Positions 35,103 through 47,149 of a stretch of DNA of 64,000 nt are shown piece by piece (positions within the stretch are counted from its first letter, which is position 1; every line of letters starts with the position of its first letter). The notes beneath the pieces were generated by a model. The model did no database searches, was not told the DNA's origin, and saw only the letters and a program-made list of their open reading frames with translations. The translations under genes and the position numbers were made by a program. Origin of the DNA: Eledone cirrhosa (taxonomy: Eukaryota; Mollusca; Cephalopoda; Octopoda; Eledonidae); contig OZ024742.1 in the NCBI GenBank assembly GCA_964016885.1, positions 118,700,396 to 118,764,395 on the forward strand, written 5' to 3'.

Positions 35103-35460
35103 ATGTCATCATCATCATCATCATTTCATTTTACGTCCGCTTTTTCCCTGCTTGCAAGGGTGGGACGGGAACTGATTCTGGCTTGATTTCTACAGCTGGA
35201 TGCCCTTCCTAACACCAACCTCATTTACAGTGAGTGCTGGGTGCTTTTTTGCCGTGGCACCTCCACGACCACTTTGCAGTGGAATGATATGGACCCCAGA
35301 CCCTATCATCTCATTTCTACAGCTGAGTAAACTGGAGCAATGTGAAATGAAGTGTCTTGCTCAAGGAAACAACACATCACCCGGTCTGAGAATTGAACTC
35401 ACAACCTTTCGATTGCAAGGCCAATGCTCTAACCACTAAGCCATGTGCCTCCATGTATGC
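35103..35460 (-). mobile_element. Composite SINE: tRNA-like head, LINE-like tail
   Basis: Read on the minus strand: A-box-like TGGCTTAGTGGTTAGAGC (about 35445-35428), B-box-like GTGAGTTCAATTCTCAG, the body CTTGAGCAAGACACTTCATT and TGCTCCAGTTTACTCAGCTG, then a tail that equals the 3' end of the local RTE-like LINEs (ACTGTAAATGAGG, GGAAGGGCATCCAGCTGTAG, CCTTGCAAGCAGGG, GATGATGATGATG). A second, head-less copy is at 56390-56710. Confidence 0.8.
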
Positions 35461-35539
35461 AACTTAATGTTTCAGAGATTCTTATAGTAAAGATTATGGA
35501 ATTGAACACAAGAATCAGCTGTTAGAGACCAACTTATTT

Positions 35540-36110
35540 AACAACCAAACCTACTGACATCTCAAACTCAGTTCTCCAGACATACTGACATCTCTAGCTC
35601 AGTTCTCCAGACACACTGATGTCTCTAGCTCAGTTCTCCAAACATACTGACATCTCTAGCTCAGTTCTCCAGACACACTGACATCTCTAGCTCAGTTCTC
35701 CAGACATACTGACGTCTCTAGCTCAGTTCTCCAGACATACTGAGCCATTTACACTGACGTCCCTAGCTCAGTTCTCCAGACATACTGAGCCATTTACACT
35801 GACGTCTCTAGCTCAGTTCTCCAGACATACTGAGCCAGTTACACTGACGTCTCTAGCTCAGTTCTCCAGACATACTGAGCCAGTTACACTGACGTCTCTA
35901 GCTCAGTTCTCCAGACATACTGAGCCAGTTACACTGACGTCTCTAGCTCAGTTCTCCAGACATACTGAGCCAGTTACACTGACGTCTCTAGTTCAGTTCT
36001 CCAGACATACTGAGCCAGTTACACTGACATCTCTAGCTCAGTTCTCCAGACATACTGAGCCAGTTACACTGACGTCTCTAGCTCAGTTCTCCAGACATAC
36101 CGACAAGGCT
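35540..36110. repeat. Minisatellite with two nested unit lengths
   Basis: The left part (about 35545-35735) is made of about 31-bp units (ACTGACATCTCTAGCTCAGT, TCTCCAGACAC). The right part (about 35736-36105) is made of 45-bp units: the same 31 bp plus TGAGCCAGTTACAC. The 45-bp units are nearly identical to each other, the 31-bp ones less so, suggesting the longer unit arose later by an insertion and was then amplified. Confidence 0.92.
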
Positions 36111-37179
36111 ACATTGGTATTACTTATTCAGTTCTTCATTTTCTGCAACCCTGATTGTTTTTTGCTTTTTTTCTTAACTTGTAATGTATCAACTATTATG
36201 ATTTAATAAAACAAAGTAATCAAAGTTTAGAAATGTACACTATAATTGTAAGTATTTTATCTCAAGTTACCTGTAGACTATTCTCATTATAGAAATATTT
36301 ACTGCTAAACTCTGCTATCATTACTTAAACAGCATAAAATAAGTTGTCAGTTTGAAATAGTTACTGATAGTTAGAAGTATTTCAAATATTTGAGTGATGA
36401 TAGGGCTTCAACATTTGAATTTGTTTTATACAAATTATTTAATCACTTTTTTCTCAAGTACATTTATATTTCACTATACTACATAGTTTCATTGGTTATT
36501 CTTTATTTCATCATATATTTTTAGATTAACTTCATCAACTTTCACTATCAAACCACCCTTGGTTCTATGATACTAAGTTGTTTATTTTACAGTGTTTATA
36601 TTTCTTTAAAATCCTTTCATCATAATTTTGTACAAGAACCTCTGTTAAGTTATATTCTGAACACCAGCTAAATAATGAGACAATTCTTGATTACTTTAAA
36701 AATGATTTGAAAATCATAAGCAATGTCTTTCATTAGAAATATGGTAATGAAAGGGTTATGGTAGTTTCTGATACCATTTTGTCTTCTTCAATGACATGAC
36801 AATCATATTAAGCTATATAAAATAATTTGCTACTCAATGCCCTTTATTCAAATAATTTAGATCTTCCAAATTTCTTGAAATTAATCTAATCAGTTCTATA
36901 AATTTTCAGATGCAGTAACTCCTAATGATCCATTATAGTAATAGTCAAACAATATTTATTTTCTTGAAAAAGAATTGTATTCACTTCACTGTTTACATAA
37001 GGTACCTAATGTAAGCAATTCTTTGTGTGTGTCTGTGTGAATATATATGTATATATATATATATATTGTATTGGTTAATAAATGTTATTTTGTAGAGATA
37101 ATCTAAATGCCAGTATTTAAAACAACTAGTGTTTTATTGCTATCATTGTATTATCAATTTTGTGTGTGTTTGTGTGTAT

Positions 37180-37560
37180 ATCATTATCATCATCTTCGTT
37201 TAACGTCCATTTTCCACGCTAACGGATATTGTCGTCGTAGACCCCTTCAGTCACTAATGACCATGGTTTTGCACCTAGAAAGTTCCCCTCCGAGGCACAA
37301 GCCTGGGCAAGGTGTGTTTGTGGAAAACCAGCAGTTGACTATGCATGACAGTCTTCCCTCTTCACGCAACTGATGTTGTCCAAGGGAAAGGCAATGGCCA
37401 ATACAGCTTGGCACCAGTGACGTACGTCTCAACTCATTTCTACAGCTGAGTAAACTGGAGCAATGTGAAATAGTGTTTTGCTCAATAACACAATGCACTA
37501 CCCAGTCCAGGATTTGAACTCACAACCTTACGATTGTGAGCTCTAACCACTAAGCCATAT
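37180..37560 (-). mobile_element. SINE, second type, with shared tail
   Basis: Minus strand: tRNA-like head (GGCTTAGTGGTTAGAGCTCA, GTTGTGAGTTCAAATCCTGG), a body including the block CTTTCTAGGTGCAAAACCAT and GGTCATTAGTGACTG, and the tail GCGTGGAAAATGGACGTTAA, ACGAAGATGATGATAATGA. The central block recurs at 63850-64000. Confidence 0.7.
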
Positions 37561-37564
37561 ATAT

Positions 37565-37830
37565 AATGTGTGATAGGAAGGGCATCCAGTCGTAGAAATC
37601 TTGCCAAACAAAAGGGTCAGGAGGACCCTCAGTTATGTCAAAGACATGACAACCTCTCCTGTGCATTCGGTGGAGCATCGATCGTACGTAAAGCGAGACA
37701 AAGATCCCTGGCCTGTCTGGGAGATCAGTGGCTCTGCTTCAGTACTGACTTATATGTAGACCTGTCCAATCCCTGCTAGCAGGGAAAGCAGATGTTAAAA
37801 TGACGATGATGATGATGATGATGTTATGAC
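37565..37830 (+). repeat. LINE/SINE tail, + strand
   Basis: GATAGGAAGGGCATCCAGTC, GTAGAAATCTTGCCAAAC, CCAATCCCTGCTAGCAGGGA and a terminal GATGATGATGATGATG at 37805-37822. It lies back to back with the SINE at 37180-37560. Confidence 0.7.
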
Positions 37831-38029
37831 TGATTTCTATTTTTAAAGTCATTCATACAAAATGCCAAAGGAATCTATTCCCAATAATTTTGCAAGTAAT
37901 ATGTCCTTGATATAAGTGTTTTCTAATGTATTTAGTTTTTGTGTTATGGTACAGAATATTTTAGTTTCTGTTCTAAATAAAGCATGAGTTCAACCAAATT
38001 TAGAATGTTGCTATTATTTGAGGAACTTT

Positions 38030-38225
38030 GAGGCCAGTAGATTGGCATAGTTGTTATAGTATTGGCTAGATAATTAGCAGTATTTGTTCCAGCTCTTTAC
38101 AATCTGAATTGAAATCCTGCCAAAATCAACTTTGCCTTGATAAAATAAAGTACCAGTCATGAACTGGTGTCAATTTAATAAACTTTCCCCTCCAAAATTA
38201 CAGGCTTTATGTCTAAAATAAAAAC
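38030..38225 (+). mobile_element. tRNA-derived SINE, decayed
   Basis: Same body as 7985-8195: 'TTTGCCTTGATAAAATAAAG', 'TACCAGTCATGAACTGGTGT', 'AACTTTCCCCTCCAAAATTA', CAGGCTTTATGTCTAAA. The head is degenerate. Confidence 0.65.
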
Positions 38226-40437
38226 CATTATTTGGAAAAAGTTCAAGTGGAATGTCTATAAAGCAGACTTTATTCCTGTAATCTGTCAGATTTAATTTTA
38301 GATGGAAGCTGACTACATGTAACTCTATTCTTCCCTCAGACATGATATTATGTTGCATATTTCAGTTTTTTCTTCTGGAACTCTTTTTTAAAGTTCTCTA
38401 CAATCAACCTTTAAGAATGAAGACACAAGTGTTTTAATGGTATTCTCCTTGCTATAGCAAGGGTTAGCCATGTGAGTCCCATGAATGGCTTCATATTCCT
38501 CATGGGGTCCTTTTTGAAGCAGTGTTTTATGGTCAGATGCCCTTTTTGATGCCAACACAATTAATCATCTATTACAAACTGGGGTACAGTGTACCTAGTC
38601 TAAACTTGATACACACTTTTAAGAATTAAAGGAAAAAAATATGTACACATACATACATCATTTTTGCCTGTATTCTATAGTTCACACAATTATTCTCTTT
38701 GGAGAAAAATCTTATGTGTGTCATCCTCATCGTTATTACATACGCTGTGCCGTGCTTTCACATGTGTGATAAAAGCTATGAGAAGTAGAGACAGAGGAGA
38801 AAAAAGGAACAATATATATTAGGACTTTAAAGATAATGAGTTGATATCAACTTAATATAGCTTAATTTATATACTTTTCAAAAAGCTTGCATGCTTTATG
38901 AATAATCCTTTTTATATTATGTTTTATTTTTAAAGAAAATACATTTTTTTTTAATCAGTAAGAAATTTTTTTACGTTTTAATTTATTTTAGCATCATTCT
39001 TCAATGAAACATTTTATAAAATTGATTCACAAATCTTGCCAATTCACACAACTGGATCTGATTTCAATACACAAACTGTTAAATATTTTAGTGAAATTGA
39101 ATTAGTTTCCTATATATTTAGTTGTTCTATATCAGTTCTTTGTCATAAATGCTTGTATGAAGTTCTGTTTGATATTTAAATTTTAAGACCCTCAAGATAT
39201 TTTCAGGAATCCTCATCTATATTTAATTTTGTTTTTTATCAAATAACTTTTATTAACCAGTTAAAATCTCAGTGTTTGTCTTTCTACATATTTTGCACTC
39301 ATATGTAAATGACAGAATAACTTCATAACACCAGTGTTGAAATTAAGATTACTGAAAGATAAAATGTGTTGAGAGAAATGACATGAATTAATGCTCTCCT
39401 TTTTTATTTTCCTGTTAACTACAATTAAATAAATATTCTTACTATTGTATTATGAAGAAAAATTCAAATACAGAAATATTTCAGTTTATGTATGAATAGT
39501 TTTACTTTTTTTTTTCCTCTGTGATGGAAGAAGTTTGAAAATGTAACACTTTCAAATATTCTTAAGATGTATATATAATTTTGTATCTGTTCATATTGCT
39601 ATTACTAAATTTTTCATCTTATATTCTTAATTGTTATTTAATATGTTCACACTGGACAAAAATGTATTCTCTGAACCTTTTCCTTATTTGCTAACAGTTT
39701 TGATTTTGCAAATAGTCAGTAGACTATCATTTTTTTAAACATGTTTTCGTAAAAGATAAACTGTTGTAAAACCTTCGTCAGAGAAGATTCAGTTCTGGTT
39801 GTTTATTTTTAAAAAATTAATTACAAAATCTTTAATTAAAACAAATTACAAGATCAACAGTAACTTTGCAGTATTGAACTCATATATTGTTTCAAAATTG
39901 TTCCTTGAGTAACTTACACCTCTGCTGGATCAGGTATGATCTGAGGCTACACCATAATGTAATTTTTGTTTTGACTAAACTGTATAAAACTATATTATAA
40001 ACCATTTTATACTGATTAAGTTGTTATAAGAGCTATGAGTCTAATGTTTAGTCTTATTGGTACCAAATTTATTCCTTCTTAAAAGCAGATTAACCAATCT
40101 TTTTATCTGATACTTTATTACACAGTTTTTTCTTTATTTTAAAATTATATATTACACCTTAAATATATTATATAAATTGTATTTCAATTCTATTTTTACA
40201 CAAAATTATGATAAGACTTATTTGTATATTTCTATTTGTTTCATATATCCAAACTTGATTTACCTCTGGTACATTTCTATCTAAGAAGCACACATATACA
40301 AGAGATTTGTATGTTTAAATACACAAGCGTAATAGAGTAAAAAGTAATATTGTGTTGAAGGTAGTTAAAACTGGAATTATTTATTCACATCATATTAAGC
40401 ACTGTTTATTACAGATGTGTTTACAGCTTCAGATTTA
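38226..40437. other. Intergenic, nothing recognised
   Basis: AT-rich intergenic sequence. I see no ORF with a domain and no clear repeat in this 2.2-kb stretch. Confidence 0.5.
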
Positions 40438-40662
40438 TTAACCCTTTAGCATTTACATTACTCTATATTTGTTATTATATTTTCGTAGTAAAGGCTTTAT
40501 AGCACATAATTATCTCACATAATATTGAATCTACAAGATTTTGATATTATTTTGAGAATAATACCTTAACATCAATATGAGTGGCCAGTTACAGCTGGTT
40601 TGAACAGAAAGAGGCGAGATAATTCTGGCCAGATACAGCCTGTTTATATGCTAAAGGGTTAA
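40438..40662. mobile_element. piggyBac-type MITE, second copy
   Basis: TTAA at both ends; left TTAACCCTTTAGCATTTA, right end reverse-complemented TTAACCCTTTAGCATATA. The interior matches the copy at 4582-4787 (CTTTATAGCACATAAT, TTTGAACAGAAAGAGG, GATACAG). Confidence 0.8.
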
Positions 40663-41399
40663 AGTAGTCATTGTGTTCTTTAATTTATAAAGACTCGTGT
40701 TCATTTGGTTCTGTTGTCTATCTGCAACTGGTTTGTGACTATCATTCATCAACCTTGACTGTTTTTATAAATTGAAGAGTTTGAACCCTGTCTCCAACTC
40801 AATTTTCCTTAAATACATGGTTTTTGGGGCTAGACAAGAAAGTAGATTATGTAGTGAATTGATTGTAATTTATTACTGGTACTTTATGGAGAGGAAAGCT
40901 AAAGTTGACAATGTCAGGGCTGAAACTTAATATTGTAAAACATTTAGTTTGGTCTATCGCTATCAAAGCCATATCCACTCAGTTATACATATATACAAAC
41001 ATTAGTTTTTGTTTTTACAAAGCTATTTTTATCTTAACTTATAAAACAAGTGGTATGTTCCCAGCAAGCTGAGCCTATGACAAACCTTGAAGCTATTTTA
41101 ATTCACTTATGTTACTAATTTCCTTAGGAGACACAGAAACATTACAAATACATTTTTCTTTGATATCTCCCAAAAAGAAAACCAATAATGAATGCTATTT
41201 TTATTTAGATCGAAGGCAGAACACAGCTTTTATCAACTAGACAGTCTTTAACTAAACATTGCTTCTCATTCCATGCTACAGTAAGAAATAAAAAAAGAAA
41301 CAATCTGCTAACTGAATAAGTTTAAAGGAAAATTCTTATAATTTAAGATACCCATGTTAATAACAGTTGTAAACATAGTTATGTATGTATGTATGTATG

Positions 41400-41431
<32 letters not shown>

Positions 41432-42640
41432 GATATATGAATTGTGTTTTTATTTTGTACAATAGCTAGGTTTCCAATCTTTATAGAATTTATCCTTCTG
41501 TGCAAGGATTTCAATATTTATAGCTAATAATGAGTGTTTGATAGGTAGAAATAGTAAAACATTTGACTAAATTATTTTTTAATGTTTGATTTATAGCTTC
41601 CTGAAGTTCAAAATTAGGTTGAGTGACTTTGCAGTTCATCTCCTCGGGGTCAATAAAATAAAATACAGGAAATAATTCGATCAGTTTTACTTATCAAAAA
41701 TTGATGTGGAACTTGGTATGAAAAAAGAAACGTTCATTTAATCACAGTAATTTTCTTATTATAATATCTAATCATTTGATGATTATCCAAATTTAAGTAT
41801 AGCACATCTAGCACCTTTTGTTATTAAAATGAACCCCTGTTGGGTCATTGAGTTGCTTCTGAAGACATTATCTTCATGTAGTGTGTCAATGGCAAGTAGA
41901 CATCTCTCTGCAAACCAGTTATTGGTCAGAAATCACAGGTATAAGAGATAAGGAAGTGAAATGACTTCCAGTTGGAATCAGATTACGTTAAGACGTTTAC
42001 CATCAGTCTACAGTGTTCGTCGTTTACCATAAATCTACAGTGTTTGACCAGTTTATGAATGAATAATTTTACTGCTTTATTTCAAATCTCGTGAAAGGCT
42101 TTTTGGTCTTCACAAATTTTTGAAAGCTGGCTCTTTTCTTGATTATTTTTTCTTTCTCTTTCTCTAATTAGAAACTATTAAACAATAACCAAGAAGGATT
42201 ATATTAGCTATGGTTATTGCTAATTAAAAGCTATTCTTAATTGTATAAATCTGTATTTCACACAAGTTTCAACACTATTATGTATGCTTTCAATGGTGTA
42301 TGGCAATGTATAAGCAGTAAACACTGAAACCATTTTATTCCTGTGAGAAAACTGTAGTTTTTTCTTTTCTTTCTTTTTGATGCTGTTATGCAAATATTTC
42401 AAATGTATACGTTTTAAAACAGAAAATAAACTTGCAAATTTATTTTTTCTAAAACATACATTTTTCACTTTTACATTATTTCACTTGGTGGTGGCAGAAG
42501 GATTGATGAGTGACAAAATTAGAATGTTTAAAGTTACTGAAATACTAGAATCATTGGAATGTGTTGACATGTGCAATTGTTTAAATTATTATTCCCTTGA
42601 TACACATATTTTTCTCTTACTGGATGTAAGTATATGGAAA
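40663..42640. other. Intergenic, short repeats only
   Basis: AT-rich. Short (GTAT)n and (TA)n/(AC)n runs at 41380-41432 and a SINE-body scrap near 41640-41690 (CGGGGTCAATAAAATAAA). No gene recognised. Confidence 0.45.
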
Positions 42641-42644
42641 CAGT

Positions 42645-42740
42645 TGTCATCATCATCATCATTTTACATCTTTTCCATGCTGGCATGGGTTGGACTGGTC
42701 TTGTGTTATCTCTGTGAGCTTCAGCAATTTGAGATTTCTT
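42645..42740 (-). repeat. LINE/SINE tail fragment
   Basis: CATCATCATCATCATTTTAC followed by CTTTTCCATGCTGGCATGGG, the reverse complement of the usual 3' end; then a LINE C-terminal scrap ('CTGTGAGCTTCAGCAATTTG'). Confidence 0.55.
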
Positions 42741-43295
42741 AGCACAATAATGATCGAAACTACGATCTCAGATGCTAGTAATAATTTCTCTTTGAAAATT
42801 TGAGTTTAGAGACTCCCAAAACATTCTCCAATGAGGACATGTCTTGATTCCTTCAACAGTACAAAGAGACAATCACTGCACATATCGAGGAAACTCTTGT
42901 ACATCACTCTTTCTAGTCTTAGACTGGCAATCCTATATAGATAACATAGCAAAAACTGTATCCCAGACACTAGTCTTCAAGCCAGATAATATTTTTATCC
43001 TTGAACATCTGATGATGTCTACAAAGATAACGAGAGATCCATTATAGAGAACTGATTTCATATTTTAGGTGGCACTGGTGCTATACAAAAACATCCAATA
43101 CCACATCTTGCCTGTAGATGTGCTGTCTCCTCATTCTGCCTTTTCTACAGCTACTAAAGTAGCTTCTGCTCCTTAGAGCTAGCTAGTTGCATGCCTATTT
43201 CATCCAAGTCCACCCATTTCTCCTCTCCTTATCACCTATCCATGTCCCACATATCTTTGTGAACATCCTTCCTTTTCTGTCCACAAAGATATTGT

Positions 43296-43370
43296 ATATA
43301 ATAATTGTTTCTACTTTTGGCAGAGGGCCAGCAAATACCCAGTGTATTACTGGTACTATATAATAATGAA
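43296..43370 (-). repeat. SINE 3' fragment
   Basis: ATAATTGTTTCTACTTTTGG, CAGAGGGCCAGCAAATACCC and TATTACTGGTAC are the reverse complement of the SINE 3' part seen at 61785-61890. Confidence 0.55.
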
Positions 43371-44044
43371 GTGTTAACATCTGTCTATTAGTGTTGCCTA
43401 AAATCTATAGATGTATTCAGTAGTATATTATAGCCTTAACGCTATTTATTTAACAAACTAATAGAATGAAAAAAAAATGGATATCGAATAAAATAGGAAA
43501 CATAATAGTGTATTTAATTCAGCATCTTAACTTTTTGGTGGTGAATTTTTTCTTTTATAAAGACCATAAAAGATTTTATGATAGTCTGTTGTACAAGAGC
43601 GGTAATTGAAAGCAGAGTATTCTCCCTTGGTTTGTATAGAAAAATTTCTAATTTCAATTTTTTTAATTATTATTTTGTTTTCGAAAAAGAAGCTTTGATA
43701 ATTCAATCTGCAATTTAAAATCTAATATGTCTGCTACATAAAATTTGAAGTTGCAAAAGTTTTAAAAACTTCAAAATTTATTGAGAAATAAATCGGGTAT
43801 TACAATTTTAATAATTTTAAATATTTTTTAAAGTTCTTTCCACTGTTATATTACTCAGTATTTTCTTTGATGTTAGTTACTAAGTAACAGCAAATAATAA
43901 ATTTCTGTCTACTTCTGAATGTTAATATATAGCATATATTTAGCATTCAGATTAACATTTTCTATTAAATATTTTTTGCTTGATGTAGTGGTCTAAAAAG
44001 TCATAGTATGCACTTTATAACTGTTGTGCATGGAAGTCAAAATA
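43371..44044. other. No recognisable features
   Basis: AT-rich intergenic DNA without ORFs or repeats that I can name. Confidence 0.4.
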
Positions 44045-45640
44045 TTTGATTATAGTTTGCAGGAAACTTTAATGGGTATGTTGGGCAACACTGTGATGGT
44101 TTTGGTAGAATCTGTAGGGGCTATGAGGAAGGTTTCAGGCTCCTGAAATTCTGTAATGCAATGATCTATCTATAACACGAACTTCAAAGAATGCGACAAT
44201 CACTTGATCACATATAGATCAGGGGAGCACACCAGCCAGATAGATTTTATCCTTACCAGAATACGAGACAGTGATAGTTGTAAACACTAAGTCCCTCCCT
44301 AGTGGTTAGCAACCTTATAGTTAGGGCTTGACGACAGAGGTATTTTGATTGATGCTATTGACTGTAAGGAAGAACAAATAGAGACATACAATATAGAGGA
44401 GCAGTGAGAATTCCTGAAAGATAACCTACTGAAGGCGACAAATAAAATCTGTGGTTGGAGCATGTCTCTAGGGAGGAGAGTGACTTGGTGGTGGTGGAAC
44501 AGTAGGGTAGATAAGACAATTAAGGTCAAAAGAATGGCAGAATGGGGGAAATAGAGAACACTGCCAGGATGCTAGGAGAGAAGCTAGGCAACAAGTGTAC
44601 TTTGCAAGAAGAGAAGCATGTTCTGCAATATGAGGACCATGATTGCGAGGCAGTGTGTCAGGGAAAATTGTGATGTTGATAGCATACTTGCCCTCACTGA
44701 CACTGAAAAGAATGGTAGCATGGAAGTGCCACAATGAAAGACTACTAAATGAGGAGAATGCATGAGAAGATAGTTTGCCCCAAGTTGGCACAATAGAAGG
44801 ACTGACTGTACAAGTTAACAGTAGTATAGTAAGTAAAGCAATCAAGGATATGGCAGGTAAAGTAGCTGGACCTTTGGGGATAGTTGTCGAGATGCTGAAA
44901 TCATCTGGGCTGGTGGGTCACGCCATAGGCATTTGTATTGAAAACCAAGTAATACAAAATGGTGTCATACCTAATGACTGGTGTAGCAGCAGCAGCACTG
45001 TCAATGCTGTAAGGAGATGCTCTAGACAGAATACTATAGAGGCATCAAGTTCTTTGACCAGGTCATGAAGGTCAGAAAGAGTTATACCACAGCTGATTAG
45101 ATACCAAGTTAACGTAGATGAGATGCAGTTTGGATTTGTGCCAGGTAAAAGTACCACAGATGCTCTCTTCCTTGTGAGGCAACTGCAGATGTACCCAGCT
45201 AAAAGTAAACCCCCTCTACTTGACATTTGTTGACCTGGAGAAAGCTTTTGGCATAGTCCCCCGTTCCATTATCTGGTAGGCTCTTAGAAAACTAAGAGTA
45301 GATGAATGGCTTGTGAGAGCAGTACAAGCCGTGTATAGAGGAACAGTCAGTAAGGTTAGGATTAACAATGACTATAGTGAAGAATTTAGTGTGCAGGTAG
45401 CTGTCCGTTCTAAGCCCTCTCCTGTTTATTATCGTCCTGCAGTCTATAACAAGAATTTATCACTGGTTGCCCATGGGAACTTCTGTATACAGATGATCTA
45501 ATCCTTATAGATTAAAGTATGTAGAAAGGAAAACAGGTCCCAGATTCCCTCAGGGAAATGGCCTCACTCTGTGCAGGAAAAGAGTAGGTAGAAATTCCTC
45601 CCTATGAGAGTCAACGGCCATCCAATAGTGTGTACATATG
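44045..45640 (+). mobile_element. RTE-like LINE with endonuclease remnant
   Basis: This copy reaches further 5' than the others. 44055-44280 reads AGNFNGYVGQHCDGFGRICR, GYEEGFRLLKFCNAM and later DRFYPYQNTR across stops. This is the end of an apurinic-type endonuclease ('GDLNAHVG..DGFGG..GYG...IDYIL' region), the domain that nicks target DNA. Next are a linker (LALTDTEKN near 44690), KSSGLVGHAIGICIENQVIQ, an RT start (DEMQFGFVPGKSTTDALF in frame around 45115-45170), KAFGIVPR (from KAFDRVPR) and a damaged palm (VRSKPSPVYYRP in place of VHQGSVLSPLLF). It ends in the finger region near 45600 without a 3' tail. It has many stops and frameshifts. The endonuclease plus this RT order is why I call the family RTE-like. 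Confidence 0.75.
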
Positions 45641-45839
45641 TATATATTGTGTGGATGTGTAAATATGTTTGTTAATTTAAGAGTGTGCACAGCTGTAATA
45701 GCTTTCACTTGTTGGCACTGGAAGATCTTTTGTTGTATCTGTGTGTCTGTTCAACATGCCACACAGCGAACTGATGACGTGCAATATATGCTCATTCAAG
45801 CTGAACACCTAGCCTCTCTGTTTGAAGGCTGACCTATGT

Positions 45840-46150
45840 GGTGAAGAGCCACATCCTAAATGAGGTGCCGCTGATACAGCTATCATTGGATAGTCTAGCA
45901 GAACAGGTCAGATCTAGAGGAGTAAGCCTCAATAACAGTCCTGCTTGTCTCATAGTAAGCAGTAGCTCATGCGGCAACCATTAGTTTAATTAGATGACCT
46001 TGGCATAGTGAACACCAGTGTCTTCACAGATGATCAACTATTAATTCAACAATGGGTTGGGCACAACTGCTCCAGTTAGATCTATAAGTATGCAGGTGTG
46101 GCAAGCCACATATATTCTAGGCATAAAAAGCAAAATGCTTCACATTCGAT
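45840..46150 (+). repeat. Diverged repeat shared with 52530-52725
   Basis: A segment around 46030-46130 (ACTATTAATTCAACAATGGG, CACAACTGCTCCAGTTAG, AGTATGCAGGTGTGG) matches the reverse complement of 52620-52722 closely. The family is unknown to me. Confidence 0.6.
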
Positions 46151-47149
46151 GCAGGGGTGACTCAAGAAAAAGAAGACTTTAAAATCTAGATGTACCATTA
46201 CCCACTGTCTCTTTGGAAGTAGAGTGAAACTACTTAAAGAAATGTTATTTCAATACTGGGCATAGCATTATCTAATGTTCCTTTAAAAATAGAGTGAAGG
46301 GATTTGAAGAAATGTTATTGCAATACCAGACGTATTGTTATCCAGGATTTAATACCAGGGTGCTTGGATGGAGAAAATACCATATCTGGTAATGGCATGC
46401 TTAAAGATGACCGAGTATACTGGATCTCTGACTCTTCCTTTTGGCTCTGGGACATTTTTCAGCCACACCTTGGTAACTGCTTCTGCTTGCAGTGCTAAAC
46501 TTAGTGAAGGACTGAACATTTGGAGAAGAGATGAGCACCACCAAACATTTGTAAGGCTCACTGAAATTTCATGGTGGACATGGTCAAACATGTAGAGTGG
46601 CACTGCAAACAACTGGCTGCACAAGCTGTGGAGACTTGAGTGATTATTTATTGATCATGTGTAGCTCTAGGCCAGTTTTGATTGAGCAGACCTATCATGT
46701 AGGCAACCAAATAACAAGTCATGACTGAATCACATATCTATTCTAGATTTAACCATGACACCACCAAGCTGAGCCCTAGCATGTTGAAACATGCAGTGAT
46801 GAATTGTATCGAGTGCAGATACACAGATATATATAGATAGAAACTGGATATCAAACAGAGACTTTTCATTAATTTGATTTAAACATTTTTGGCCATGTGA
46901 ACATTCGGCTATATAGGATGTCCTCAAGGGTTCTGGTGGTGGCCACAATCATAGCAGCAAAGTAAGGTTGGTCAGAACATAACAGTTGGAGTTTCTCTGC
47001 ACTTATCATTTGTCTTGCAACACTGTTGTAGGGTGTGAAAGTAAACAGTTTGTAACAAGACATTGCTTAACTGACTAGTGGCTAGAATGATGAATTTTTG
47101 AAAAGGGGCTCACAATATTTAAAGGATATGAAAAGGTACAAATACCAAA
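46151..47149. other. Unassigned, possibly old repeat DNA
   Basis: A local imperfect duplication lies at about 46210-46335 (GTGAAACTACTTAAAGAAAT and GTGAAGGGATTTGAAGAAAT). Otherwise I recognise nothing; ORFs are short and overlap on both strands. Confidence 0.35.

Noticed and set aside
35540..36110. CRISPR-like array
   Set aside because: Repeats are contiguous without unique spacers, the DNA is eukaryotic, and no cas genes are present.
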